From assembly GCA_013397935.1 (NCBI GenBank), contig VZRN01002202.1, positions 744,255 through 808,254 of the forward strand: a stretch of DNA of 64,000 nucleotides. Direction: 5' to 3'. Position 1 is the first letter of the stretch. Every line of letters begins with the position of its first letter. A program made the translations under genes and the position numbers. The stretch is from Dasyornis broadbenti. Lineage: Eukaryota; Chordata; Aves; Passeriformes; Dasyornithidae. Below the pieces are notes generated by a model, which worked only from the letters and a program-made list of their open reading frames with translations, searched no databases and had not been told where the DNA came from. Of this stretch, positions 34,001 through 47,862 are shown in pieces.

Positions 34001-36399
34001 CTATCAATGACAGCATTGGAAGCACTTGTCTCATTTTTCAAATCAAAGCTTCCTCAAGCAAAATGCTTGGAGACTGAATAGCTTATGCATTCTATTAATC
34101 ACAGAGGGTGGGAAAAGATCCATCAAGTGCTTCAGATAGTTTGAGAGTGTTCCATCCTTGTAGAGCTTTCACTTCCCATTTCTATCAGATGAGTGCATTT
34201 GCCTCCTTTGAATGATCTTTGTGATTCTTCCTCATCCAGAAATGGTTTCAGATTTATCTTCCTTCAACGTTGCGTCAAATCATGCCTGAATATTTATAAA
34301 AAGAGTAAATTCTGATTGGGGTTAGTCATAGATAGGAGGAAATAGTAGTCATATATTGTTTTCATAAAGAGGGATAGCTCTTACTCTGCTTCCAGTGAGT
34401 CAAGTTTCATTGAAAAAGTGTTACAGTTTAGATGGAAAAGTGTGATCACTACAACTTTTAAATGAACTTTCTTGATTTGAGACAGAAACAGTATTGTTGC
34501 CTGGTGTTTATTCTGTGATTACTGTTATCTAGTAGTGATTACTACTTTCTGCACTTGAGGTTGACTTTGGCCATAATGGTAGACTGACCCCAATTAATTT
34601 TATGGCAGTTTTGCTCTTTATGCATATAATGCAGAGAAGTGTCTTCTCCTTTCTACATAATGTCCACCAGACTCTCCCCAATAATAAAATACAAATTCTA
34701 CAGGATATGCTTAATTACTGCAGCTGGAAAAGGGAGAAATCTTCAAACATGTGCAGACCATACCTAGCTAGGTAATAGCTAGGCTGGCCTTTTGCGTCCC
34801 ATGGAGCTTGTGATGGCAGAGGTGTGTGATAACTTCCCCAGCTTTTTGTAGGAGTTTTTTTGCATTGCTTGTTTCCTCATGTTTTGTTATTACAACTTGT
34901 GAGTTTACATTCCATGTGCTACTGTAAGATGACATGAAACAAAAAACCTGAGTACTTCACTGAGCAACAGTTTGTGGTATTTCCTATTATTACTAGAGAA
35001 GAATATCATTCTTTCTGGTCTCATCAAATTTAGGAAGATGGGAGCAAGAGGAGACAATTTCCAGACTGGAGATGTGTGGGATTCAAAAGTCATGTCTACC
35101 TTTGTTAGATAAGAGCAGGGGGGAAAAAAGGTTTAAGTTGGGAAGCAGAGAAAAGAAGGAAGATTAAAAAAAATGGTTTGAGAAAATGAAGAACAGATTC
35201 AGAATGTCTTCACATACACTGACACAGCTGGATAAAACTGTCCTTGAGCACAGAAATGCCCAGTTCCACAACTCTCATTTAAATGAGTAAGATCTGCATC
35301 GAGTCACCTAAGAGTGAACATCTTACCAAAGACACCTACAGCTGAAAATTTTAGATTTTCGTTTTCATAAAGTATTGGTTTATATCCTATATTTAGTTTA
35401 CACCTTCATGAGTCTAAACTTAGAAATGTTTTTGTCCAGCTACCAAGCTAGAGGGAGCTACAGAAAAACAAGGATGCAAACCTCTCAGAGTTCTGCTGTT
35501 AACTGTTTCTAACACTTACGCCATTGATTATGTTTCTACTTTTTCTGAAAGATGGTTGTTTTAATTTGCTTGTGATTCACAGTCAGCTTTCATAGAACAG
35601 CAATTTGTTTCTCACCATTTCTCCCTTTTTAAGGGGGAATCTGTGTACAATTCTATACTCCCATTGCTATGTGCCTTGCTGTAAATGCATTCCTTCAGAC
35701 TGTTTCTAAAAATACCTTTAAAAAGAGCTACAGTTTTAATTATGTAAGGCTTTTGCTGTTGTTGAGCAAAGGAAGACCGGCTAACCAAGAAAAATAGGAT
35801 GCCCTTTGTTGGGAGGATGAACTGTCCTGAAACAACTACCAGGATTGTGAATTTCCTACTGAGAGACAGGTGAGATTTTGAAGAGGGAAGGTTGCAGCCA
35901 AATACTGAGTTTGGCTTCAAAGAGAGGAGATAAACCTAACTGAGCTTCATGGATTGACAGAAATTAATAGAGACCCTGTGCATTAGGCTGTGAGGAAGAA
36001 TATGAGTCTGCTTACATTTTTCGGTCAAAATTATTACTTTTTGTTAATTGAAATGATTAGCACCCAAGGCATATTAACTGTGCTCTTCAGCCTAGTGTAA
36101 ATGAGCTCACAGAATCATGTCCTTTTTACAAAGTTTAAAGTGGGTCAAAAATAAATTGAATCAGTGACCTTTTCCAGTAGTTTTCCCAGGGGCAAAGCAG
36201 AATTTGTCACGTGCCCAAGGAATCTACTTTTTTTTTTAAACAACATTCTCTCTTCTGTGGGGATTTTCAGCAGTCTCCAAACTTTGGCACCCAAGTTCTG
36301 CTGGTCACAGCTCGTGTTGCAGCCTGGAAGCACTTCAGTAACCCTATTGACACCATGCAACTGGTGCTCCTCCAGACCCAGAGAACAAAATAAGCACAG
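25037..36399. other. Gene-free interval
   Basis: About 11 kb with no recognised gene or transposon. Minor simple repeats only (a 20-bp direct repeat near 25828-25865; AT-rich tract 33390-33480). Open frames of 60-136 residues here have no recognisable domain. Confidence 0.55.
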
Positions 36400-36745
36400 G
36401 CTCACAGAATGGCTGAGGTGGGAATGGACCTGGAGGGCACCCGTTAACCCTTGCCCAGGCAGGGTCACCTGGACCACATTGCCCAGCACCATGTGTAAAT
36501 GGCTTTTGAATATCTCCAAGGATGAAGACTTCCACGACCTATTGGGCAACCTGTGCCAGAGTGTAGTCACTCTCACAGTGAAAAGGTTTTTTTCTTGATG
36601 TTCAGAGGAAGCATCCTGTGTTTCAGTTTGTGCCCATTGCCTCTGGTTCTGGCACTGGGCACCACTGAAAAGAGTCTGTCTCTGCCCTTGTTACACCCTC
36701 CACCTTTACATCACTTCATGCCAAGATATTGTATTGTTGTATTAA
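36400..36745 (-). mobile_element. CR1 LINE 3' end
   Basis: Reversed CR1: CTCACAGAATGGCTGAGGTG at the 3' end, then the GGCAACCTGTGCCAGAGTGT segment and GTGCCCATTGCCTCTGGTTC. The open frames on both strands here belong to the element or its complement. Upper limit approximate. Confidence 0.88.
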
Positions 36746-37589
36746 TCACCTTAACAAAATTCCAGGCCTGATTAGTAGGGATGTGTGATGCAGAGAGCAG
36801 GAAGAAATATTTCAATAGGCTTTTGATGAGTTGATATATAAAGAGGCAAATGAATTATGTAATTTCTACTAATTTTTCACTGGAATCCATAGTTACTTGG
36901 GGTATAAGAACAAGAACAAAGAACTTTGATACCACAACTATCTGTGCCAATTAATGTTTGTGGTTTATATCAGGCAGCCATTTGATGAAATAAATAATAG
37001 CTGATGCAGAAACTGAAGTGCTAATTTCTTCTCTCTCAAATGAGTACTCTACACATCTGATTAGATGCTCTCATGTATTCTTTCTGTCTGCACTTTCTTC
37101 TCTCTGCCTTTGGAAAGGACTGTGGAGAAATGGTGTGTAGAGCTGAGAGTAGGTCACTGAGCCCAAGTCTCCCACCTGCTGACTGATTGTTGCTTCAGCT
37201 AAATCGCTGGGAAAAAAAGAGGAAATTGCTCCTCTTTTCCGTTTTTGTGGGGTCCTTTATGTACTAGGGCACACAGAGATTTTCTTCTTGAGTGATTCAA
37301 GTGCTGCAGACAAAATAGAGAGCTGTTGGTGTGTAGTTCCTGAGAGGATGCAGACAGGAGCCAAGGAGCTGGGAGTTAACTTTGCCAGGACTGGTGTACT
37401 TCTGAGAAGATCGAGATGCAGATTTTTACCCTATAGATGTACGTGCAATGTAGCTGCCCTCAGTGTTACGAGTTCTTACACCAGGAACTTGTACTAGGAT
37501 CGTGTGCTGTAGTCTTCAGTCATCTCTGGCACAGCCACAGCCCTGGAAACAAATGTGGGGACAAATCTCATCCCACATTAGCTGGTTAT

Positions 37590-38295
37590 TAGATAACTGT
37601 CTTGGGACTGAGACCAATTGTATGAGGTTCAACAAGGTAAAGTGCCAGGTCCTGCACCTGGATCACAGCAATGCCATGCAATGCTCCAGGCTTGGGGCAG
37701 AGTGCCTGGAAAGTTGCCTGGTGGAAAAGGACTTGGATGTGCTGGTCAATAGCAGCTGAATGTGAGCCAGTGTGCGCCCAGGTGGCCAAGAAGGCCAATG
37801 TATCCTGGCTTATATCAGGAATAGTGTGGCCAACAGGACCAGGGCAGTGATTTCCCCCCTGTATTCGGCACCGGTGTGGCCACGTCTTGAATCCTGTGTC
37901 CAGTTTTGGGTCCCTCACTGCAAGAAGGACATTGAGGGGCTGGAGGATGTCCAGAGAAGGGCAATGGAGCTGGTGAAGAGTCTGGATCGTGAGACTGGCG
38001 AGGAGCAGCTGAGGGAGCTGGGATTGTTTAGCCAAGAAGAAAAGAAGGCTTGGGGGGACCTTATAACCCTCTTCAACAACCTGAAAGGAGTTTTTAGTGA
38101 GGTGGGAGTTGAGTTTCTTCTTCCAGGTAACAAGTGACAGGAAAAGAGGAAATTTCCTCATTTTGCACCAGAGGAGGTCTAGATATGGCACATGGAGACA
38201 TGGTTTAGCTTCAGCTTGGATGGCAGGGCTGGGTAAACTGCTGGACTGAATGGTCTCAGAGGTCTTTTCCAAACTTAGTGATTCTATGATTCTAT
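37590..38295 (+). mobile_element. CR1 LINE with C-terminal reverse-transcriptase remnant
   Basis: The longest CR1 copy in the window. Translated pieces resemble the C-terminal end of CR1 ORF2 (RFNKVKCQVLHLD; VQFWVPHCKKD; EEQLRELGLFSQEEKK). They are split by stops and frameshifts, so it is a dead copy. It ends with GATTCTATGATTCTAT tail repeats. Start is approximate. Confidence 0.93.
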
Positions 38296-41200
38296 CTAGG
38301 TTCGTCTGTACAAAGATGGAAGGCACCTCTAAAGAGGCATTTGCCCAACTCACCTAAAATGAGCTGAGCTGCCTCTGGAGCTTCTCTCTCACCACTGCTG
38401 GCAGAGGGAGTGCAGGCAGTTAGCTGAGCAGGTCACCTGGAGTAGGATTTAGGTGCAGATTACAAGTGGGTGCCTACAAGTAGGATGCTCTGTGGTGTCA
38501 ATTGGTGCCTAAACTCCTGTATTTAGATACTTGAAATCCCTCAGAGAATCAAATGCATTTACTCAGTGCTGCCATATATACTATAGGACCTGTAGGAGAC
38601 ACCAACCCTTCTGAAGCAGCAGCTGGTCAGGAGGGGTACACTGGGACATCCTGCAAGCATAACAAGATGTCCATCCTTGGACAGTGGAATCAAAACCCTA
38701 CTCAGAGCAGACAGCGTAGCTTACTGCAGAGGGACCTGTGCAAATCCCTTTGAATCCTGGGGGTTTGGCAGCCTGGGCTCAGGAGCAGCTTAGACGTGGT
38801 TATCCCTGTGGGATCACAGGGCTCTTGGCTAATGCTGGTTTCCATTGCCATGTCTGCTCAGCTCTTCTTTCCTGGATGCTCCAGAAAAGTGCCCAGTGCC
38901 AGCAAAGCTTCCACCCTGCCTATCCTACAGCCACCTTTGGATCCCAGCTCCCCTTTCAAAGCAGGCCCACTGTTGCTGTTAGCTGACACACCAGGTAGTG
39001 ATTTAGCCCACCAAAAAGTAAACAACTTCTGTCTGGGCAGCTCTTTACCTCCCCTGACTGTATTGATTAAAGCTCTGCTGGCAGTGATGGGAGGCTCAGA
39101 CACTTGTCTCCCATGGCAACATCTGTCACAGCTAAATTTAAGTGTCTGAAACCAAAGAGGAATTTCACTTTTACCATATAGGCAGCCAGTGCTCAGTTCA
39201 GTTTCCTTGGCATAGGTGTTCAGAGATGACCCATTCCATGGAAAGGCGGGAGGTATCCTGCAGGAGCAGTGGGGAGTCTGTGTTTTGCTGGAGCAGTGCA
39301 GGAGGCTGGGTGGCAGAGCCTAAGGGACCTCATGTGGGACCAGCTGTTTACATTCAGGCAGGTGGCTTCTGCCCTTAAGATCAGTTGAGGTGAATCTCTC
39401 ATGGAAAGCCTGATGCACTTTAGCCTTGATCCCAGATGTTCTTCATGCAAACTGAACACAAAATGCCTTTGCACCCATGCTGTGGCTCAAAGTCAGAATG
39501 CCTGTGTGGGGCCAAGCAGTGGCGACCCAGCTGGGGACCCAGGAGCCCCGCAGCTGGGGGACACTGGGGCAGCCCTGGGCTTCAGGGACATCCCTGGGGA
39601 TGGGTTGAGGCTGGGACAGCATGTTTGTCCATAGTGGGGGTCAGGATGTGGCCCAGTGGGGGAAACTGTCAACAGACATGAAAAAAGGATGGCCAGGTTG
39701 TGTTCTGGCCATGTTCTCCTGTGGGCATGGCAGATCCCGTGTTGGCTATGCCAGCACTGAGCTGCCCTGAGCCTGATGGCACCTGGAGCAGGGGATGCCT
39801 CAGGTGGCGGGGCCCTGCTGCTGTCACTGCGGCTCCTTGTAGCTCTACAGCTCCTTTCCCAACCATCCATGTGTGCCCACTGCCCCCTTTAAAACATCTG
39901 AGGAGTGAATTTCTGCCCCAAAAATGCATCTACTGTTCCTTTTGAACACAGTGAAGATCAGAGCAAAACCATGGAATCTGCTTTCTCAAATGATAAACTT
40001 GCTTCAGACACATTTTGTTGTTATTGACATAAATGTTATAGGGGTGTTTGTTTTATGCCCTGTGTGTGTAGAGCAGTACATAAAATTTGAATTCTGTTAC
40101 ATGATGACTTTTTGCAAAAGGAGTGCAAAACCCACCATCAGCCTGCATAACTTCCAATAGTATATTTCTGCATCATTAGTGAGATTTTGCAACAGTTCTC
40201 TGTATGAAGATGTTCCTAAAATAACTGTATGGATCCTGCATCTTATCCACAGCTGTATCAGGGGATGTGTGGGAGGTGACAACAAAGACACTTGGTAGAT
40301 TTGAATGTCTAATTAATGTAGTGGGAACTTTGTTAATTATTTGCAAGAATAATTTAACTATTCTGAAATGTGTTTAAGATAGAGCTTCCATGTTCAAGGG
40401 TTTTTTTATGTCTTATAGATAAGATAACGGCACTGAGGGAATTAGCTGGACTCCCACCAAAGGCACTTGACCACAAGAGGATCATCTTTCTCGTTCTTTT
40501 GTATAGAACAATATGTTGCTTTTACTTTTGTATTAAAACATTTACTCTACCTCAGAATCCTTGGAAAGGAAAATAAAGGCAGTCTTCAACATAATTCAAG
40601 AAATAAGATAAATGAATCAAAATATTTGGGTATTTGGACAGGAGATAGTTTCAATGTCTTATGTAGGTGTATAAGCCTTAAGCTGTATTTATAATGTAGT
40701 GTCATTTGCTCTTCCTTGTAGATGTGCATGCTGAAAGACCTGACATTTAGCCCTTTTTCAGAATAGGGCAGTTTTGGTAACAACCAATTTTTTAAGATGA
40801 GTAAGGTAATTTTTGTGGTTTTACGTCAGCAGAAAAAGTGATAAAAACTTTCAGAGCTAACTTTTCCTAATGAATGGATTTTTTGAGTGAATGATTCAAC
40901 GGTTTTATGATTTTTCATATTCTTTAAGCAGTGTTTAAAGATTTTTCTATGTTGGAGGTAGTGCAATATCCTTTGAACTTCTTTGATCCCGATTGCATCA
41001 AAACTGGTCTTCAAAAGGGGTCTAAATTAGTTAAAGTTTTCTTCTGGAGAGTTGTGGAAGACACTATTTTTAAATATATTTTTTTCTTATTTGCTAGTTT
41101 AAATAGGACTTTTTCAAGGTGATACTCTCTCCAGTTTGGGTGCAAGTCTTCATTGAGACTTGGTTGGGTTCACATTTTCAATAAGGTGTTGCACAAGGTT

Positions 41201-44200
41201 TTATGTAAAGATTTGCAAGATGGCAATAAGTGGAATGATGAAGTGTTAAAATCAAGAAAAAGAAGAAGATGCCTCGACTTTTGGCATGGCCACATAGGTG
41301 ATCTAAGGGTAGAAGAAATCAGAACATAGGTCACTTAGCTGGCCTCTGGCCAGTGTTTCCCTGCATCCCCAGGAATCCCATGAACAAGGAGTGATCCCAA
41401 CTGATGTTGTGACCTCAGTTCTACCTCCCACTTTGGGAGGATGTGACAGACAGTGAGAACTCACATTTAAAAAAAAACATTTATAAGAGCTATTAGCGCC
41501 AAAAAGTCTTGAGAGACCTGAGATTGCTACCTGCACTTTCAGGTAAACGAGAATTTATCACTTCCCAAGTGTGGTGTTTCCTCTTTGTTGGTATTGGCTG
41601 CATTTTTAAAAAGTTAATTTTCATGATGTGCTTGGCACTGATATGTAGCAGTCATATTCAGTCATGCTGTCTAAGTTTAACTCAAATGGAATTTTTTCTA
41701 ACTAGTCTTATGTACAGTTTGATGTGTTTGCTCTTCCTATTGCCTAGGTTGAACTGATTTGTTTCCACATCTCTTGGGCTAAGGGATTCAGATCCTCTTC
41801 AGAGCCACACCTCTTCAGTGAAACAGCAACCTATATCCAGTTGTCAATTATACCTCACATGTAATTGCTTTTACTAGGGTGGGAGGGTGGCTGTGGAAGG
41901 ATAGTGTTACTTATGGGTGAGTCTCCAGAATGAGTTTTTCTAGCCTTTTCACTTCTTGATTTCCGGTTTTCTTCTGCAGTTCGAGCACAACCTTTGACAG
42001 ACTGCTGACGCTGCTGACAGTGTGACCATTCATTGCTCTGACAGGTCCTTTGCCTCCTGATTACTGCTCTGTATTCTTTGCTTGTGGAAAAAAACCCTTC
42101 CTTTCCTGTGCTAAAAGGCCTTTCTAGTTGTCTTGCTGTGTTTGGCTGGAATTTGATCAATAATCAAAAAGGTATTTATTCCTAACCCAAACTTTAATTA
42201 TTCAGTTAAGAACCAACCCCTCCCCCAAAAAACCTCCCCCAAACAAACAACCAAAAAACAATCCCAACCAAAAATACAAACCCCACAAAGTTTAAGCCCC
42301 CTAAATCCAAAGCAGGAAATGTATTTAAACGGACACATAAAGTAGGGGCCAGGTGACATACATATTTGAACAGAGGTGCTGTGTGGAAGGTCTTGTGGGC
42401 ACCACTGCAGTGGCAGTTTCTCTGCCGTGTAATCCAACATTCTCTGTCACAAGAACAAAACTGACAAGAGCATGTATGTGCAAAAGGTCATGAGATTGGA
42501 TATAGCAGGAAGGGGCTGCAGTATTTCAGGAAAGGGAGGCAGCAGGTCACAGACTGCTAGAGCAATTTCTCTGGCTTCCAATCTGCCCCAGCCAACATTT
42601 CTGTGTCTTTTACAGAAGATGGATGAGCCTTCAGGCTGGCTGGCTCTAACCTAAATACTCTAGGCCAAGTACCCCTGCTCTGCATCATCTGCAGAGATAT
42701 GCAGAAGGTCAATTAGGCAAGAAGTCTGATACCTGTAGTCATAGCCTCTGGTCCCTGACTGCAGACTCTCAAGTTGACACTCCCAGGGATACTTGTTCTG
42801 ATGCCATGTCAGGGTAGGGAAAGCACAGCTCCCTAACTCCAGGGATCACCTTTGCAGATGGCTGGGATTAGCAGAACTGTGTTGATTTACAGTACTTGAT
42901 AATCTGGTGCCCCATAAACTGGAAAAAAAGTTTGCGTGGAGACAGGACAAGACACTACAGACACAAGTTATTTCAGGGGAAATTCTGTTCGAATACAAGA
43001 AAACAAAACTCATGATGAGAACAGTTAAACAGAGGGTACACAGAGAAGCGGCAGCATTTCCCTCACTACAAGTGAGTCCCTCAAGCCTTGACTTGATGGA
43101 GACTTTGGTAACCTAATCTGAAGCCTTGCTTTCGAATGGCAGTAGGATCTCCAGAGGTCCCTTTACACCTTGGCTTCTGTATGTTTTGCAGTTGTACCAA
43201 AATCTCTTTGAAAGAGGGACAAAACTTTTGGAAGCAGAAGGAACAGACCAGGAATAAATAAGACTAGTGAAATAAAAAGGGCAATATTGCTGTGTGACTA
43301 CAAGCAATAGATGGGATGAACTGTAGGTAACAGACAGATACACCCACAGAGCAGAGTTCAGAATTAAATATGGCATTTCCCTGGTTGTAATAAAAATAAT
43401 TACCTGAAGTTAAAACAAAAGCTGCTTGATAGGACCAAGCCTCCTGCATCACCTAATTAGTTTTTATAATTTTCTGCTCTTTAGATGCTGATTCTGTCAC
43501 GGTTAATACTTGCAGTTGCAGCAAGACCAGATGAAAAATTGAAGAATGAAAGGGATGGACAGAGAAAAACTGCCTTCTTCCTGTATAGAGTATGTATCAT
43601 GGAAGCCACTGTTGATTATTTTGTTCTTTTGCTCATGTTGAGACCTGTACCTAAAAATAGAAAACCCATTAATTAAGATAAATAAGTTGCATGTTTAACA
43701 CAATCAAATTAAATATATAAATCTTGAGCAAAGATTCTTGTAACCATGTTAATTCATTAAACTACAGGTGGTCTCACCATGAGGACATTATATGAAAGTG
43801 TCACTCATTAATAATCTTTTCCTGTCACTTTTGAATTAAATAATTTATAGGGATCCTGTGCATTTCCTCTGCTGATTATCCAACTTGCTATTACATACTG
43901 CTGCAGGAGGTAAAAGTCCTCAATATTATCAAAGCTGAAGTGATTTCTGATTTACCTGAATTGTATCCTGTTCTTCATTTTTCATATTACCTTTCTGGTA
44001 AACTACAGTTGATACACGCTTCGATTTAGAACACAAAGATGTTTTAATTTTAAAATATAAAATATTTCAGAATTAGCACTTTCTTAATTTAACTGACAAA
44101 TTCCCAGAATAGGATCCCAGGCAGGTATAAATCTAAGCAACTGCTATTTAAGCCAGTAGATCAATGACAGCTTATTCCTGCTGAGTGCCTGTCCGTGGTT

Positions 44201-44544
44201 ACCTTACAGCTACAAGCACAAGCACAGCATGAGAAAAGGGTGGGAAGTGAGGTGTTAGTGGAGGCCAAGGGCAATTTGTTATTTAAAAGTTCAAATGCAT
44301 TTGTAACAGCCCTGAAATTACACCCTGCTCATGCTGACGGACCTACAGCAGTTTGGAGCTCTAGAGCGAATCAATGGCAAAACTGCTGTGGGTTTCACCC
44401 ATGACCTAATCACTGAATTACAGTTTGAATGGTGCCAGCCATTGTTCTGTTGCTCTCCTCCCAGCTGTTTGTTCCATTCCCACTTCCATGTGCAGTTGGC
44501 TCCAGTTTCTCTTTCCATAGCTTCCTCATGCCAATTTGAGACTC
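38296..44544. other. Gene-free interval
   Basis: No gene recognised. Contains one copy of an unidentified repeat at about 39520-39730 (separate entry). Confidence 0.55.
39520..39730 (+). repeat. Unidentified dispersed repeat, copy A
   Basis: GC-rich segment with CCTGGGGATGGGTTGAGGCT, GGGACAGCATG, GTGGGGGTCAGGAT and GTTCTGGCCATG in order. The same ordered blocks occur on the opposite strand at about 45130-45345. Probably an old transposable element; family not recognised. Confidence 0.65.
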
Positions 44545-44990
44545 ACTGACTGTGGGTCTAAACAACTTCAAAGCACCTACCAAACTGTTTTATTCCACCA
44601 CTTCCCCAGGCAGTCTGTTCCAATGCTTTATAGCCCTTGCTGTGAAAAAAAAAATTCCTAATATCTAATTTAAACCTTCCCTGTCTCAACTTGACATTTC
44701 CTCTTGTCCTATCATGTGTTACCTGGGAGAACCTCACCTGGCCACAACCCCCTCTCAGGTAGCTGCAGAGAGCAACAGGGTCCCTTCTGAGCCTCCTTTG
44801 CTTCAGCCTAAAGACCCCCAGCTCCCTCAGCTGCTCCTCATGAGACTTGTCCTCCAGACCCTTCACCAGCTCTATTGTCGTTCGCTGGACCCACTCCAGC
44901 ATCTCAGAGTATTCCCTGTAGTGAGAGGCCTAAAACTGAGCACAGGATTTGAGGTGTGGCCTCACCACTGACATGTGCAGGGGGATGAAG
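44545..44990 (-). mobile_element. CR1 LINE fragment with reverse-transcriptase remnant
   Basis: On the minus strand it encodes a CR1 ORF2 C-terminal remnant (WVQRTTIELVKGLEDKSHEE, EEQLRELGVF, DRTRGNVKLRQGRF). The reversed CR1 3' region lies at the lower coordinates. The terminal octamer tail is not seen, so the element is truncated or decayed at its 3' end. Confidence 0.88.
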
Positions 44991-45129
44991 ATGTCCTGAC
45001 AACTTATCTGCTTTCTCCAGCTGTCACAAACCCATATCATGAGAGTTTTAGCTTTTCTGCCTGCCAAGGCTCCAGGTACATTCCCTGATCCAGTCCTGAT
45101 GCAGCTGAGGGTAGTCCCTACCCCTGTGG

Positions 45130-45345
45130 TCAAGGAAATGATGTGGCCAGAACTGAGCCCAGCCACTCTGGGCATGTCTGACCCTGTTTATGCTCACTGG
45201 ATCTGATCTTGACCCCCACTTGTGGGCTGACATCCTGTCCCAACCTTGGCCCATCCCCAGGGAGGTGCCTGATGCCTGCAGCTGGGGCTACCCCATTGCC
45301 CCCTGTCTGCCCTGCTCCTGGCTGGGGTTGGGCAGGATGGGCTGC
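45130..45345 (-). repeat. Unidentified dispersed repeat, copy B
   Basis: On the minus strand it shares with copy A the blocks CCTGGGGATGGG, GGGACAGGATGT, GTGGGGGTCAAGAT and GTTCTGGCCACAT in the same order and similar spacing. Adjoins CR1 sequence on its low-coordinate side. Confidence 0.65.
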
Positions 45346-47367
45346 TAGGGCCTGTACTGCTGTGCTGGGGAGTTCCCACTGCTTCCCAAGGAGTCTCCAG
45401 ATCCTGTAGTGCCCTGGCACTCCCAGTTGTCTTCTTCTATGAGCTGCACTGGAGATACACAGGAGTGGGGACCATGTACCTTAGCCTCCAGGCCCACCTG
45501 TATTGTTAGGAGAAGACAGAATACAATACGTAATACCCAGTTATTGTGCAGCCTGGGCACCTTGGGCCTTCCTCTTCCCCCACCAGCCCTGCTCAGCTTG
45601 GCAGAGACCCTGAACTACCACTGTCGAACTCATGAGTCCACTTGTGACCGAAAGGAGATGGGGAAAGATCATCCCTGTCACCTCTTTATCAACAGCAATG
45701 ACACATTGTAGGAAACTGCCGTCTGTCTCCAGCAAGGTAGCAAGAAACTCATGAATTATTTATTAGGTCAATTAGTTGACATGGACAAAGAGTGGTGAGG
45801 GCTGTAAAATAATTACTTATTGATTTGCCTTTTCTTCCTCAAACTGCCTCCTGATTTCGGTGCGAGACAGCAAAAGCACAAGGGCTTGGGAGCCTGGTTG
45901 CTGTTCCTTCTGGTTACAGTGCAGCTGGCATTACAAATAATGAGTCTTCAGCTCTGGACATGTCCAAATATTGGTGCTGGCACAACAGACAGAATAACTT
46001 TATTTGCTACAGCACAGATGCTGTTACCCCATTATTTTCTACAGGCATGTTAAGCAACAATCAATAACTCTCTGACTGCATATGGCATTTGGAAATCTCT
46101 GGGGACTACTTATGACACTCATTTGTTTTTCACACTTGCCATTAAATCGTATTCAAAATGCCCCAGACCTTCAAAAGGTGGCTATGTCTTAGCAGCATAT
46201 TAAAAGGTATTTTTGGTATGTATTTAAAAGGGGACTATTTTTTGTGCATATTATTACTAACAAAAAAAATCTACCCAACTTCAGAAGATGAGAGACTCTG
46301 ACACTCTTACAAAGAACAAGGAAGGGCTAGTAGCATATTTTTAGATCATTCAGAATTCTGCACAACTTCAGTAAACTTCAACAGCTACTTCATTTTTGTT
46401 GCCATAGGTAGTTGTTTTGTTGCTGTAGGTAGTTAGCACTACTGGTTATGTTTGTATCAATTCCCATGTCATGAGATCATGATATAGCAGACAGTTTGAA
46501 AGTGATGCTTTCTATTTGCTGGTGATGGTATAGATATCACAAACACTCTTTTGTTGATTTGTCGCCATAGGCCACTGCACTTGGCTATGCGAGCTCTTCG
46601 CAGAATGTTTTAATTAAGTCTTTTGAAATTTAAAGTAAATTGCAAAACAAATACAGACCAAATGATGAGTTGTTTCAAGTAAATCTGAAGCTCTAAGAAC
46701 ATTATTGGAAACAAACAAATCAAATAATCTTGTAATACTGTTGGAAACTCATGTCCTAGGGTAATGGTGTGACTAAGAATTTGTATCATGGCTCAGGACT
46801 TCCTGCATTTTGAAGCACAACAGTTTTTGAATTTTTTGACTGTTGTCAAACTGCAAGTCAGAAAATTACATTAGTCATCACAGTCTGTGGTCAGGAAAAT
46901 GTCAGGTCCACTGAAAATCATTTCTAAGCACAGAGGAATATGGAGACATTTCTATCATAGGACTAGCCTGAGGTGGGCAAAAGTGGATGTGACAAGCACT
47001 GACATTTAAACCTTGAATCAAAGTTAGAGGTTTGAAGAGAGGAGCAAGATTTTCTTTAGCTGGTGACTACCATCTTTTCTACTACCTATTTGCTGGCTAT
47101 CCGACTCCTAGATTGACGTAGCACAGGGCTGTTTGTCTTCTGTACTGGTCAAAGAAGCGTCCTGATCAGATTCTGCAATTTGTTTGAGTAAAAGCCAGCA
47201 AGGTGGATTCTCCCCACTGTCTTTACAACACCAACGGTGCCATTTTTCTTGATGCTGTTGTTGGTGTGGTGCAACAATGAATGACCACCTTGTATTCAGC
47301 TCTTGCACTAACTAACCACTGACAACAGGAAAATCAAGCTTAGGACCTTCTGTGTTTGGTTGATCCA
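45346..47367. other. Gene-free interval
   Basis: Unique sequence; no gene or recognised repeat seen. Confidence 0.5.
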
Positions 47368-47862
47368 GGCTAGCAGTTAAGAACCCACCCAGCCATTCAC
47401 TCTCTCCCTCCCTTCAGTGGGATGGGAGAGAGGAGCAAAAGTGAAGAAACTGCTAAGTTGAGATAAATACAGTTTAGTCAGTGAAGGGATGAGAGAGAGA
47501 AAAAAAAAAATAATGCAAAGGATAATCATCCCAAAAGTGCCAAGTCAGTCTCTGAGCAATGGCTATTTTGGAAAGTAGTCATTTGAAAACTGGTCTTTCC
47601 AGGTTTTATTGCTGAGCGTGAAGTTACATGCTGTGGAAAATCCCTTTGGGTAATTCAAGTCAGCTGTCCCAGCTGTTCCACCACCAAGCCTCTTGCCCAC
47701 CCCCAGCCTGCTCCCCAGGGGGCAGAGTCAGGAACAGAGAAAGCACTGGTCAGCAATAGCTAAAAGATTGGTGAGTTACCAACACTGTTTTAGTCACCAA
47801 TTCAAACCACGACACCATGTGAAATGCTATGAAGAAAGCTTACCCTATCCCAGACCAACCCC
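47368..47862 (-). mobile_element. Old ERVL-like solo LTR
   Basis: Read on the minus strand it follows the common avian LTR that begins near CTGGGATAGGGTAAGCTTTC and continues through GGGACAGCTGACTTGAATTA, CCAAAGGGATTTTCCA and the block ending in GAGAGAGTGAATGGCTGGGT. Where I recall related copies having a TATA box this one reads AATAAA (47605-47610), so the promoter appears decayed. More diverged than the LTR at 23.6 kb. Family assignment is from memory of avian repeats; ends approximate. Confidence 0.75.

Noticed and set aside
37463..38353. Frames of up to 254 residues on both strands
   Set aside because: Plus-strand pieces are CR1 reverse-transcriptase remnants with stops and frameshifts; the minus-strand frame is their complement.
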